Of a stretch of DNA of 64,000 nucleotides, positions 1 to 12,215 are shown piece by piece. Location: positions 95,438,362 to 95,502,361 of the forward strand of contig NC_084759.1 in assembly GCF_028858725.1 (NCBI RefSeq), given 5' to 3'. The notes below the pieces were generated by a model. It ran no database searches. It was not told where the DNA came from and saw nothing but the letters and a program-made list of their open reading frames with translations. This DNA comes from Colius striatus (Eukaryota > Chordata > Aves > Coliiformes > Coliidae). The position numbers and the translations under genes were made by a program. Positions within the stretch are counted from its first letter, which is position 1. The number at the start of each line of letters is the position of its first letter.

Positions 1-155
1 CCTGGAAAGAGAACAATTTTGTATTGAACAAAACCTGATGAACAGGCTGCTCAGAGAGGTTGTGGAGTCTCCTGCTCTGGAGGTTTTCAAAACCTGTCTG
101 GACATATCTGTGTAACTTGATCAATGTGAACCTCTTTAGCAGGGGTTGGAAAAGA
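1..155 (+). mobile_element. CR1 3' fragment
   Basis: The CR1 3'-region phrase (aggctgctcagagaggttgtgg and on) runs to gaacctctttagcagggg. Cut by the window edge. Confidence 0.8.
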
Positions 156-1122
156 AAAGTAAGATGGTACCAGTCAGCATGTTGGGCAGAGGTTCTAATA
201 GAATGACAACTTTATTATTGTTATTTGCATGCAGTTGTTACCAGCAGAAGGGTTTGGAGAACAATGAGATGTCTCTGAGGATAGCTGGGGAGGGGATAGT
301 GTGAAGATGCCTGTTTGGAAAACTTTGGGGGGTGCAGCAAATATTCGTTTCGTACAAGTGCCTCTCTCTACAGTGAGTCACGACAGCCAGAATACAAGTC
401 TTCAACAGTGAAGACCATGTCTGAGCAGTGCTGTGCATTTTTGTGTAAGCTAGGGAAGCCACCATCTCAGACTGCATCATTTCTGAATCAGGTCAGCCAG
501 GTAAAACATAGTTTTCAGGACAAAACAAGAGGATATTCTAACAATCAGGATATAATAGCCTAGACAACAGTTCATCTGCATGGATGGGTAGGAAAGGGCC
601 TCTTTTAGAGGAGTTCTCCCAAAACAGTCTATAAACCTTAGATGTTCAGGGTTGGCATGGTAATGAGAGCCAGGTTGCCAACAGGAGTGGCAGAAGGACA
701 GTGTTGTATGCAAAATCTCTGTGAAGGCAAATGAGACTAATAGCTAAGTTATTCCTTTGATGTCCTTGCATGAATTCCTTTTATCTCTTGTATCTTGTAG
801 GTTTTTCATGGAGAATATTAAACATGGTAGAAATCTGGGAATACAAAGCACTAAATATGTACTTTGATTTTAAAACGTGAATGCACAGCGTTTTTATAAC
901 TGGTTGTCAGAGTGGGGAAGAAAACATTCTTCCCTAATTTGCTAATTTGTTTCTTCAGTTGAAGGGCTTGTGACAAACATATCTTAAATTATTTTTAATG
1001 TTTGTCTAATTAAAAAACCTAGCCTGTTAATGCCTTATGAGTTTAAAACTTTGAAGAATTGCATGCCTCCTGGTCCCATTCATTTCCCAGCACGCCCTTT
1101 CTCCTCTTTTTGGTTCCCATAG
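1..1122 (+). other. GART: GART intron, left-edge part
   Basis: This is the intron upstream of the GGETAEMP exon. It opens with a CR1 fragment and is otherwise AT-rich unique sequence. I found no coding exon here. Confidence 0.8.
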
Positions 1123-1371
1123 GAGGAGAAACTGCTGAAATGCCAGGCATGTATCCACCCGGAGAGTATGACTTGGCTGGCTTTGCTGTTGGTGCAGTAG
1201 AGAGAGGGCAGATGCTGCCTCAGCTGGAGAGAATTGCTGATGGAGACGTGGTTATTGGAGTAGCTTCTTCTGGGGTTCACAGCAATGGGTACAGCCTCGT
1301 AAGGAAGATTGTGGAAAAGTCATCATTTGATTTCTCTTCTCTAGTTGGTGTCTCCGGTGATCAGACATTAG
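1123..1371 (+). CDS. GART: GART exon: AIRS middle (GGETAEMP)
   Basis: The acceptor is cccatag before 1123 and the donor is gtacca at 1372. It begins and ends in phase 1. It carries [18 protein letters not shown] and [10 protein letters not shown], all conserved AIRS segments. Its Ser-rich end ([11 protein letters not shown]) differs from the mammalian SSPAP form and is one residue shorter than the exon in the minus-strand paralogue. Confidence 0.95.
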
Positions 1372-4300
1372 GTACCACTTCTAATGCAGTTTCTTGTATT
1401 ATAACTTGGACTTCAGGGCAGGCAACTGTCACACAGTTGATTTGTCTGTGCCTTTGCTCTTGTAATTTTTCTATGGTGCTAATAAAATATTCTCTTCTTT
1501 ACATGTTCTCATCTTTTTTTTTTCCCGTGAATCATATATGCAGGAAAGATATTAAAAGAGGGAGATAAATAACAAATTGTCTGATAAAAAAAGGTAGAAC
1601 ATTGTGTTTTTCTCTGTAGTACAATGCTCATTAGTATTCAGCAAATCAATATTTTGAGTTTCCATCAATTTTATGTTCTGTGCTGTAACTGGTCTTTCAC
1701 CCTCTTTCATCTACAGGAGATCTCTTGTTAACCCCAACTAAAATCTACAGCAAGACTCTGTTGCCTGTCCTTCGCTCAGGCCACGTGAAAGCTTTTGCCC
1801 ACATCACTGGAGGGGGTTTGCTGGAAAACATCCCCAGAGTTCTCCCAGAGTCCTTTGGTGTCGTTTTAGGTGAGAGAAAAAGAAAAGCAATGGAAGAATC
1901 CTCGTGTTAATATGGATTGATGTGGAAGCCTGTGTATGTGGGGCCATATCAACTGATTTGTGCTGTAATAGCTGAGTGTGCCTGTCTAGAAAAGTTTGCT
2001 TTTTTCTTCATTGTTGCTGAATTTCTCCTTGTGCCTGAATCAGACCCAGTCAAAACACTTCTCAAGACTGCTACCCATTGAATTCACTTCCCCTTATGGC
2101 GTTTTGGATTGAATTTTTGAGGAAATTCTGCCCATACTTGCAAAAATGAAACAACTTTAAAAGCAATCCAAAGTGAGCTGTCACCATTTGCAATAACCTA
2201 CAAAATTATTGCTAATTAAATGATATGCATGAAGTTTTCAGTTAGCATTCAGATATGGTTAGTAGCTCAGGTACTTCTTCTGCTATCCAATATACCTTAA
2301 TTAATCCTCACCCCAGTCTCATCAGGCACGCCAGAAATAGAGAAAGTACAGTGTGGAAAGGTAAATGACTTACTACAGGTTAAGCATTGTTCATTGGGCT
2401 ATTAAATAAAACAAGGGAACCGATATTGAGGTGCAGAACTGCATGTGAATCATCCTTCCACTCGTCCTCAGTGGACACTAGTATCCTCAGTGGATACTGG
2501 TATGTGTAAATGTGGATAATGAGTATTTTTAAGATAACATGACAAGAAAGAAACTTTCTGTCTTTAGAGTTCCTTTACAGTGGTTCATCCAGTAGCATTT
2601 CTCATTCTGCTCTAAATCATCCTTACTTTGTTGGAACTGGTGGCAGTGTGAGAGTCTTGTGACAGTTTTTAAGGCTATCATTCCTATACAATAATTGCTC
2701 TAGAAGCAGATTTGTCACCTTTAAAAAGATTTTCCAAAGACTGCCTTAGAACCCATTTTGAATTAAAGTTTAACAGACTGCAGTGGAGCAATAGCATTAA
2801 TTTCCTCCCAGAGTGACACTTTTTTCTACTCCCAAGTCTTATTCAGTAAGGAAGGCAAAAACATCCTGTTTCCATGCATGGAAGCCAGTTTCACTCAAGC
2901 TAACGCTGCTATGGGACTTTGTGCTTTCCATCCAGTTCTTGCCTCTTAATACTCTTAAGAATTTTAGCATTTGCCTGTTGGTAGTAATTTCCACTCTTTC
3001 TTTGTATTTTCTTTTTTTTTCAGATGCTCTTACCTGGAAGATTCCTGAAATCTTTTGCTGGCTCCATAAAGAAGGGAACCTCTCTGAAGAGGAAATGACT
3101 CGGACGTTTAATTGTGGTATCGGTGCTGTTTTGGTAGTTCAGAAGGAGCTGGCTCAGCAGGTCCTCAAGGACATACAGCAGCACGAGGCAGCCTGGCTGA
3201 TTGGAAAAGTTGTCTCCCTACAAAAAGGTTATTAAATGTGTATTTTCTTAAAACAAACAAACAAAAAAAAGCAGAGCTGAATTCCTTAGCTGGTGAGACT
3301 CGGTGGAGGTTGGCTGAAAATCTCTTCATTGACATCTCCACAGGTCTTTTGCACAGATTATTAAGATGACAGTCCTCACAACTTCAGTCTTAGTCCATAG
3401 AACATGTGCTCAGCAATGTCAGATGTCGCTAGAACTATAAATAAATAATGAGTAGTTAAGCAGTGTCATTAATCTCTTTTCATGGATATTTCACTTCTCT
3501 CTGTTTCTGTTTCATTGTTGTTTTGGTTTTGATTTTTTTCTTTCTTTTATGGGTTCAGGCTCTGCCCCTGTCAAAGTCCATAATCTGCTTCGAGCCTTTC
3601 AAGCAAATAGGTCACTGTCTGTGCAAAGCCATATCCAAGGCAAAATCCAAACAAACAAAGTGAAGGTTGCTGTCCTTATCTCTGGAACAGGTGAGAGTCA
3701 TCTTCTTTACTGTAGTGTAGAACAGACTATTGGAAAAGGAACTTCTGCTCAGATTTAAAATTTCTTAAGTCCTGGTTTTCCCTTCCAGTAACAAACAGAA
3801 TAGATTTTGCCCTTGGATTAATTTCAGTCACAAACAGAAGGATCTTTAACCTCTGCTGCAAACTGACTATGAATTGCAGCTGCGTTCATTTAATCTGCAA
3901 ATCTCTGCATGTCTCCAGATTCAAGTAACCACTGTGTTGCAGCATTACTTCACAACTAGATGAGGATTTCTTCTTGCCGCGTAGGCATTCCAAAGGTTTC
4001 CAGCGTTCTCATTTGCTAGGAAGTAGACCATCATTCCAATTCCATAAATCACAGTTTACAAATACAATTGCTAGTAGAAGCCCCGTGGCCTCCAGGTGTC
4101 AAATTCAGTTCCCATTAAGATCAATTAAAAACGAATTGTTGTTAACACCACAATGGGGTGTTTGGGTTGGATCTAACCCACGTTGCTGCTTATGTAAATC
4201 CTCTTCCAGCTGTTAACTGTATTCATTCTCCAGGAATGACTTGATATTTATGACATTTTTTTTCACTCATAGGCACAAACCTGGAAGCCCTCATAAACAG

Positions 4301-7300
4301 CACAAAGAAGCCCACCAGTTTCGCACAAATAGTCCTTGTTATTTCTAACAAAGCTGATGTGGAGGGGTTAAGGAAAGCTGAAAGAGCTGGTATTACTACA
4401 AGGGTAAGTACTTCTCATCTTTTTAAACTTAGCCATCGTTAGCTCTGACTGGAGCGGGAACGTACTGTGAGATAATGAGTTTTACTAAGGTAAGAGATGG
4501 TTTGATAGGAAGCCTTAGCTTTTCTTTTTTGGTCTCTCATGAACTTGTGGCCTTGGGCAAACTACTGAACATGAAAAGCAAAATATTTCCTTTTCTCCTT
4601 CTGAGAGATGCTGCCAGCAATCCTGATGGGTTTAGGAACAGTCATTATATGAAACCAGCGCAAAACTTTCACAGTTACAGCTTGAACTTTGCCATTTATT
4701 TAACTGTAGTGCATTTGTACTAAGGTGGCAAGCTGTTTTGTTTGAATTTCATTTTTAAATTACATACTAAACAGACATGGTAGCTCGTCTGAATGAAGTA
4801 ACAAGGTCAGACTCAATGGGACTTTGCACTGACTCCCTGGACATTGCTTCAGGTTCTTCGGGATTCATTCAAAGCAAACTGTGTTTCCCTCAGTGTCAGT
4901 GGATCCAGTGCTTCAATGCTTTGCCCATTTGTATTACAGATATGAAATGCTACTGTCCTGACTTAGAAGCACTTTACAGTCTCTCTTCCCTGGTAACTGC
5001 AGACATAGGGAAGATTTGGGCCCAATGCAAGTCTTGTTATCAACTTTAACAGTAGTGAGACCTGAATGTTAGTGCTGCTATCTATTATTTGGGAGTACAT
5101 GAAGATAACAAGAAAAATATGTCCATGGTATGCAGAGGAAGAAAAAATGTACAATGAGAAAAAAATATAGTCTTGGAGAGCTGATGGTCTCAGCGGCTAA
5201 GATGGAGAGTGAATGGTAAAACAGAAGCAGTGAGAAGTACCTGGAGGTTATGTTTTTAGTTATCCAGTTCTGGTTTTTTTTCAAAACTACCGTGGTAAAT
5301 AAGGTAGGGATTAAGAGGTACTTCTATTTAAAAGGTTGTGGATGTTATATATATACTTATATAGTTATATAGCCTTCCTCCTGCTTAAATTAGTGGAAGC
5401 ATTCTGGATGGATATATGTAACTCAAGTGTATTGACCGTATGCAGTAAGGGCTGTTGTGTGAGTTTGTGATGAGCTTTTCTTTCAAGCTTTTGTGGTATA
5501 ATTTTCAGGAAGGTTTGTCAGCTTAAAACTGTCAGAGCCCTTGAATTGAGTGAAATTGTCGTAAGACTTTAGGTTGTCCTAATGACCTACATTTGTAGGT
5601 GTTTAAATTGTGTCAAAATGCTGGGGCCTACAGCTGTGGGCCTAATAAAGCTCTTGTTTATTCTGATGATGGCTCTGTATGAATAGGAGTAAAGACTGCA
5701 CATTTGTCTGTTTGCTGCATGGGTTTACAAACTGTTCTTCTTGCTCTGGATGTGCACGCAACTCAAGCCACTCACAGAGAGCTACATGGTTTTTGTTTAT
5801 TACTCCAGAGTATCATTTTATTGTGCTTTTAGGGCTTTTAGATTAAAATAACACCGTGTCCATATTTCTTTGTCTTTTGGGTTATGACAGGTTATTAACC
5901 ATAAATTGTATGGAAGTCGCGTTGAATTTGACAATGCAGTTGACAAAGTCCTTGAAGAGTTCTCAGTTGAGCTCATCTGTCTGGCTGGATTTATGCGAAT
6001 ACTGTCAGGTCCTTTTGTCAAAAAATGGGAAGGTAAGCACAGTGTGGTAGTGCATGCATTTAAAAAAAAAGGGAGGGGTGGAATTTATAGTTTATCCTCA
6101 GGAAAGAGATAGAAAAGGGACCATATCAATTCCGAGCTTGCAGGAAACTAGCCTCTTTCCATGTTGTAAGGAAAAGGGTAAGAAAGAGAAAGGCAGTATT
6201 TTTCTCCTTCCCTCTTACCATTTTCACGTAGGTTTAAAGAAGCTGAGGGCAAATTCAGATCTCTTAGTCTTTGATTTATTAGAAAGTATTTTAAAATAAG
6301 GCTGTGAAGGCTTCAGACCTCTGCAAAGATGAGGTGCAGGGTAAATTGTTGCCTTGGCAATAGGTAAGTGTCAATAAGTGGAGATGAGCATCCAGCCATG
6401 GAGAATTCCTTTCCCTAACAGATGACCTGCTTTGGCTGCACATAAAATTGCAAAGCTAGGCAGCAATATGCATTTCTTACTAACAAGACTTTGCCAGTCT
6501 TCTGGTCAAACATTCCACGAGCTGTCTGAATCCAAGGGTGGCATGTTTCACTGGCAGATTAGACTCTTGTTTGTCCAAAGTGTTCACAGTGTCTCCATTC
6601 TGGTCATCTTTTACAATTTTTCCAGGTCTTTGTCAGAGGCTGGTAACACCTCCACCTACCTCAGTGGCTGTTCTCCCTCCCTGAGTTGTTACATTCCTCT
6701 GCTTTTCTCTCGCTGTTTCTTGTAGGGAGTCCTGAATCACACAGGCAGGTGCTCTTCTCACTGTGCTTTGGATTCAGTCATGGTTATTGAAATTTGTTTT
6801 TGCTCGTACCAGTTACAGGCTGGTCAGCTTTAACATTCCAACTCTCTGGGTGGCCTTTATTGTTCATGTGGCAACTCTGGGTGTGTCTATGACAAAGGCC
6901 TTTCACACCTAAACTACTTTTCAAGACCCCTCTTTAAAATTGATGGCGCAAAACACATTCCTAGGAGGCAATTCATTTTATGCTAACGCTGTTGGATAAA
7001 GTAAGTCGGGTGAATTGTTTTGTTTCTCTCCATTTGTTATAGAGTCTAAAAGATGAAATTGTAGATGTCAGTGCTGTAGACAGTTAGGAGAGAGGAATCC
7101 CTTACGACAACAGATGTGTTTTGAGGATACTATCTACATAGAGGGCAGAAAATATCTTTCTCTGGTGCAGAGATCTTGTGCAAGTAAAGGATGAGTTTAG
7201 TTTCCTCTGATTTAGGGACAGAGTACTGCAGTGCTGATGATCATCATGCACAGTGCAGGATTTACATTACTTGTCTAAGTAGCCCAAGAGCAAAAGAAAA

Positions 7301-10300
7301 TAGGTTTCTTCTTACCTTACAGGATGGTTAAGTCATTTTTTAAATGCCAAGCACTAAATTGAGCTTAAGAACAGATACCTACCTGAGTTCTGACCAAGAG
7401 TATGCCTCATCTTAGATGTAATCTCAAACATCCAGGTCAACGATCTATGTCAGCCAACAGTAGCCTGCTGTAAAACCCTGACCTGGCCATGCCTAGGCGC
7501 TGACTACCCTAAATTATCCATGAGTAATCCATTCTTCTTGCTGCTCTCTTAAAAACTCTTACTTTTTCTTTCTCTTACAATCACAAGGATACAGAGTATG
7601 AAGTCAGTTGTGAAACTCTTGCTTAAGAGCCTTGAAATGTTACTTTTGAATATTAACATAAAGGACAGAATAGAAAACCAAAACAAAGGCAAGCAAATGG
7701 AAAACCACATTCCCTCAGACTGTTTCTGACAGTCCTGTAATGAGAAACTGGGGAAACTCAGATGGAAGCGCAGAGTGTTGCTTTCGGTTCACTGTCCCAA
7801 ATATTTTTTGCTCAATCAGGAGGCAGGGGGATGCTGATGCTTAAAAATAGGGTACTTTTGAGATAGCAACCACATTTGAGATATTATTCAAGATCAGTTG
7901 ATGCTTTTGCCCAAGTTGCACAAGTCAATATCTGCGTGAGCTGTTGCAGTGCGAGTACAGATTTCGTGCGGTGCAGCCAGAAATGGCTTTCATTTCACAT
8001 TACAAAATCCTAAGCCTCTATTTCTGTACACCGCTGCCTCCGCCAGCATATGTCAGCTCAGTCTGGCTGCTTGGCATTTACGTGGTGTTCAGTGAATCCT
8101 GGTGACATGCAGCCTTCCCAAACTGGAGGCATGCAGAGACGGCGGGGGTGTACCATACTGCACTATAAATAGCAGCGATGGCCACTTTCCTTTTCATCCT
8201 GTAAGGGTTTGTACTGAATCTTAAGAGAAGATGTAGGGCTGTCAAGAGCACCTTTTGACTTCAGTCTGGTCCAGAATAGGTGGGAGGAGTGGTCACAAAT
8301 GTATTAATAGCAAGCAGGGGAAGTCTGACAGAAGGTTTTCTTACAGATTAACCATCCCATTGCTGAAGTGATGAGAGCCTGAGGTCACGAGCAGCCGCTC
8401 TCCCTCACTTTGCAGCTAGGCAGGAACTCAGGCATATGCTTTCTCTTTTAAGGGCAATACAGGCTTCCCAGGGTTATAACCATGGTCATACCTGGTTGAG
8501 CATTAGAGGTTACATTATCAATTTCAGGATCCCCCAGACAACTTTCCGTGTGGAAAGTAGTAGTGGTAGGACAGGTGCCATTCAGAAGGGCAGAGAGAAG
8601 GGCTCCTAGATGAGCAGCTGTTGTCTTTTATTTAGCCAAAGCAGGTGTAGAGGAAAAGACCAGGCTAAAGAATTTTTGCCTTGTCACGGAGAGTCTGTTA
8701 TGTCATTTGAAACTGCACCAAGTCGCTACTGGGTGCTGAGTTTGTAAGAAAGAGACTTGTGCTTGTGATCAATGAAGGGAAGAACAAGATGCTGAAGAAA
8801 AGGACAGCTACATAAAAAAAAATTAATCATTATTAGTCACTGGAGAAATAGGCTTTACCCATGCCATTAGTTGTAATTGATTGCTGTCTTTGATTTGTCC
8901 AAAACTGTGAGACATTCGGAAATGCTTTGGGCTGGGTACCTGTCAGTGTCACCGAAAAAAGTGTATGCAAAAGTTGTGAAGTCTTTTTCACTGATGTATT
9001 TTGTTTCTCTGTTGATTATTGTACTTGGAACACTTTGGTAAGGCTGAATGCTAAAAGACAATGACCATTATTTATTATATATTATAATCATGTTATAATT
9101 TTACAGGAAAAATACTGAATATCCACCCGTCTCTACTGCCTTCTTTCAAGGGAGCAAATGCCCACAAGTTGGTGTTAGAAGCCGGAGTCCGAGTTACAGG
9201 CTGTACTGTACACTTTGTAGCTGTAAGTACTTCCTTCTCCCTCCCTTTAACTCTGAAATTCATTAGTTTTTTCACCTCAGAGCTTGCTTGGAATGCCCTT
9301 ATACCACCACATTTGATTACCTTTTCTCCTTTGTTCATTCATAATGTTTGTTAAGCAGTATTTTGCTTTGGTTTGCTGTCCCTGGAGAAGGAACTGGAAA
9401 TGAATAGTCTCCACAGGAGTTTAAACTTTACCTAAACTTCTTTTGCAAGCATCCCACTGCTGTTGTCCACCAGCTGGAACGGAGATACTAGTTCATATAG
9501 GGTCTTGTCTAACCCCAAATCTTTATTACTACACATCACCAGCTTCTTAGGTGTTATCATACTCCCTTCCTTACTTGTGGCTTTCAAGAGAAAGGGGAAA
9601 AAAAAAACCCCACAAACCAATGACCCTGGAACTAGAAGCTCGGATTTTTTAAGAAGTAATCCAATGTTTGTGGAAACAGAGGAAAAACTTCAGAATTTAT
9701 GGCAGTCAGAATCTGAGAAAATAAAAGCTGGAGATCTCTCAGCTTGGAAGATGCACATTTTTGTCAATTTATGGAGAATATTTTCCATCCTGTTCAGTTC
9801 TGATGGTTGACAGTAACTTGTCTCCCCTTCTCTGCTGCATTCTTCAGATTATTCTTGCCTTTCCCCTGCCCCTGAAATCTGTTCTCATGAGTTTTGCTTT
9901 CTTTTGGAAATAGAGGCTAAAACTATTTTTCCAGACAGAAGGAAAATTGCATTCATTTCTCTGTGTTATGATTTAGGGTTTCTTCTCTTTGTGGCAATGT
10001 ACTGAGAAACAGTCATTAAACAGCGGGAATCTGCTTCATTAGCGTGCAAAAGGAAGATCTGCTGGGGCCTGCAGCCCGGCTCTGTGCCGAGGCTTGGCTA
10101 ATTTCCTCTTCTAAATTGAAATGTCATCATTTTGCCCAATTTGGTCTATCATGTCCCCAGCTAATATGGCTTTTGTTTTTTTGTCTAGCAGAAATGTTAC
10201 TTGCTGGTGTTCTGCCTACTTCCTCTTTTTCTTTGAACCCTATGCTTCTGTTAGTTCCCCATAGGCCAGTGTGTGAGTGCCAGCACCTTTCTGCACTCCT

Positions 10301-10631
10301 CACGTGAGCCCAAAGTCATGCTTCCTGGAATAAGGTAACAATGAACAGATCCCCGAGGCAGCTGGATTAATACACTATGGTCATACAGCTGGGCTCCCTT
10401 CTCTCTCCTCTTTCAACCATACAGACTTCCTGGCCTTTGCTTTTACAGGAGGAAGTTGATGCTGGAGTAATCATTTTCCAAGAAGCAGTTCCAGTTAAGA
10501 TTGGTGACACAGTGGAGACCCTGTCCGAAAGGGTGAAGGAGGCCGAGCACAGAGCCTTCCCGGCTGCCCTGCAGCTTGTCGCCAGCGGGGCCGTGCAGGT
10601 GGGGGAAGCTGGCAAGATCTGCTGGAAGTAA
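1123..10631 (+). CDS. GART: GART, 3' part: second half of AIRS plus complete GART transformylase domain (8 exons, 5' truncated by window)
   Basis: GART encodes the cytosolic trifunctional purine enzyme (GARS, AIRS and GART domains; steps 2, 5 and 3 of IMP synthesis). Eight exons join in phase: 1123-1371, 1717-1869, 3024-3227, 3559-3690, 4273-4403, 5891-6032, 9107-9222, 10449-10631, all with GT-AG introns. The joined product runs from the AIRS motif GGETAEMP to a C-terminal CWK and stop. Intact motifs seen: HITGGGL of AIRS, the SGTG-TNL phosphate loop, NIHPSLLP with the catalytic Asn and His, and the VDAG that carries the catalytic Asp of the transformylase. GARS and the first half of AIRS must lie left of the window. 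Position and orientation relative to DNAJC28 and TMEM50B match the vertebrate order, so I take this as the true orthologue. Exon edges were set by homology plus splice consensus. Confidence 0.95.
1717..1869 (+). CDS. GART: GART exon: AIRS HITGGGL segment
   Basis: It opens with [12 protein letters not shown] and holds [20 protein letters not shown], the glycine loop needed for AIRS activity, unchanged. The acceptor is ctacag and the donor gtgaga. It is 153 bp, the same as the matching paralogue exon. Confidence 0.95.
3024..3227 (+). CDS. GART: GART exon: AIRS C-terminus
   Basis: It encodes the end of AIRS with [13 protein letters not shown] long T-run plus cag forms the acceptor. The donor gttatt is weak, but the conserved exon edge and the phase with the next exon both require it. 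In-frame read-through would stop within three codons. Confidence 0.93.
3559..3690 (+). CDS. GART: GART exon: AIRS-GART linker and start of transformylase
   Basis: A fast-evolving linker is followed by [10 protein letters not shown], the first beta strand and phosphate loop of the formyltransferase fold. It ends inside the loop Gly codon at donor gtgaga. Confidence 0.94.
4273..4403 (+). CDS. GART: GART exon: transformylase substrate-binding part
   Basis: It starts [10 protein letters not shown] and contains [21 protein letters not shown], typical of the GAR-binding half. The acceptor is cactcatag and the donor gtaagt. It ends in phase 0. Confidence 0.95.
5891..6032 (+). CDS. GART: GART exon: transformylase core ([14 protein letters not shown])
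   Basis: The acceptor is tatgacag and the donor gtaagc. The conserved core [18 protein letters not shown] is present. It is 142 bp, the same length as the paralogue exon at 17109-17250. Confidence 0.95.
6033..9106 (+). other. GART: GART intron, 3.07 kb
   Basis: This is unique intronic sequence without a recognisable exon or repeat family. The matching intron in the minus-strand paralogue (15897-17108) is only 1.2 kb and is not visibly similar. Confidence 0.75.
9107..9222 (+). CDS. GART: GART exon: transformylase catalytic Asn/His
   Basis: It carries [15 protein letters not shown], matching Asn106 and His108 of bacterial PurN, then VTGCTVHFV. The acceptor is ttttacag and the donor gtaagt. 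A 3.07 kb intron precedes it. Confidence 0.95.
10449..10631 (+). CDS. GART: GART terminal coding exon
   Basis: It begins [16 protein letters not shown], with the Asp matching PurN Asp144, then [19 protein letters not shown]. It ends CWK followed by TAA at 10629-10631. The acceptor is gcttttacag. Confidence 0.95.
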   Translation, partial: EEVDAGVIIFQEAVPVKIGDTVETLSERVKEAEHRAFPAALQLVASGAVQVGEAGKICWK

Positions 10632-11890
10632 GGAGCAGCAGCACGGCCATGAACATCCTCAGAGGGGGCAGCTGGGGTGCCTTAAACGATCAAAATGGAG
10701 GTCACAGCCTCATAAAACGCACACTGTATTCTCTTCACAAACTGTTTTCAACAAGAGTTTACCATGTCAGCTTCTCACTCAAATGGTTAAAGATTCAAAG
10801 GAAAACCTGGAGAAAGCCACGAATGAGCCTGTTAAGGCAGGGGCTCTTTTCTCACTAGTTTCAGCAATGACTCTCTTATGTGTTTTCTAATGATAATCAC
10901 TTCCCTGGCCAACGTTTCAGTACTCAATCTCTTTCTCAACAAACAAAAAAACATGAGGTTGGTTACAGAGAGATCTGAGCAACTCTGAGGCTGACTTGGG
11001 AACATCAGTATTCCACTGTAATAGACCATGCAGGCTGTAACGGGATTCCCTTGCCATGTGCTGTGAAATGTTTGTGAGGAAAAGTCATGGAACTAGCACA
11101 ATGGAAGAGACAGCTAAAGACAAACAACTTTACTCATAAAAATCTCTAGCCGAACCAAGAAAAACTGGCCTCCCCAAACACTAACCATTCCTACAGATAA
11201 TGAAATAGATTTATGGATTTTCTTTTTCCATATAGTTTCTGGTTTAATGTTGGTAGATCTTGTCTGACCCAGTTTCTGGACATATGCTGTAATCTCAAAT
11301 ACTGGACCTGCTAGCAATCAGATGCTAAAGAGAATTGAATGTCTGCTGACCATTTGCCTTTGACCATCTGCATGTGAACCCACACATGAATTTCCCTCAT
11401 AGATTTGTTCAGAGCCAAAAGACTTGGGTTTGTTTTTTTTTTTTAATGAGCAGAAAGGGAGTTAGCACTAGACACAAAATGTGTTCTTGGCTTGCAAGAC
11501 ATTCTTCAGAACTGCTACTGAAGTTAAGTGCCTTTATTCTTGGAGCAGTCTTTTCACCTGGAATAATAGTGATGGAGACCCAGTAAATGTTACCATTCCC
11601 AAAACAATAAGGACTTTTGCACAGCTCAACTCTTGTGAAAAAGCAGCTACTTTTCTTTCAATGTTTTAATATAATTGGAAAAACATATTTACTAAAATAA
11701 TCAGTTTTCCCCCATGCAGACCAAAAGCACGTGACTGAAGCTAATTGTGTATGTTTTAGAGCTCCCTTTTAATACAGAGAAAGCTGACTTGTATTCTGCA
11801 CACTGATGTCCTCATGGTACTTCTGTGTTGATGTAATCTCAACTTGGATTTGAAATGCAGTCTAATAAAGTTTTAAAATTAAGTATTTCC
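10632..11890 (+). other. GART: GART 3' UTR (probable)
   Basis: Non-coding sequence runs from the GART stop to just past the first good poly(A) signal. The only ORFs are short and show no family resemblance. The end is inferred from the signal at 11864 and is not seen directly. Confidence 0.6.
11864..11869 (+). terminator. poly(A) signal AATAAA for GART
   Basis: A canonical hexamer lies 1.23 kb after the GART stop. Another AATAAA near 12299 is a possible alternative. Confidence 0.6.
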
Positions 11891-12096
11891 TTGGAATTCC
11901 TTTGCCAGGGCTGTAAGGTGGAGGAGGAGTTTGTGAGACAGAATTTAACTTCATCTACAGTACAGCAGCTATACATCAGCAACTGTGAGGTTGCAGACGT
12001 GCGGTCGTACGTATGTTAGTAATGGTCCACGGAGTGCAGTGGCCTTACTCTTACCGTGCCCAGATGGTCCACAGTGAAGAAAGTTGTGCACAAAAT

Positions 12097-12215
12097 ATCA
12101 CAGAACCACAGAATGGCAGGGCTTGGAAGGGACCTCTAGAGATCATCCAGTCCAACCCCCCTGCTAAAGCAGGTTCGCCTCGATCAAGTTACACAGGAAC
12201 ATGTCCAGGTGCATT
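12097..12215 (-). mobile_element. CR1 3' fragment
   Basis: The inverted CR1 tail (cagaatggcagggcttggaa, then agatcatccagtccaacccc) runs to aacatgtccaggtgc. Confidence 0.85.

Noticed and set aside
9463-9810. 115-codon ORF between the last two GART exons
   Set aside because: Intronic, with no similarity to the GART protein; the conserved junction 9222/10449 skips it.
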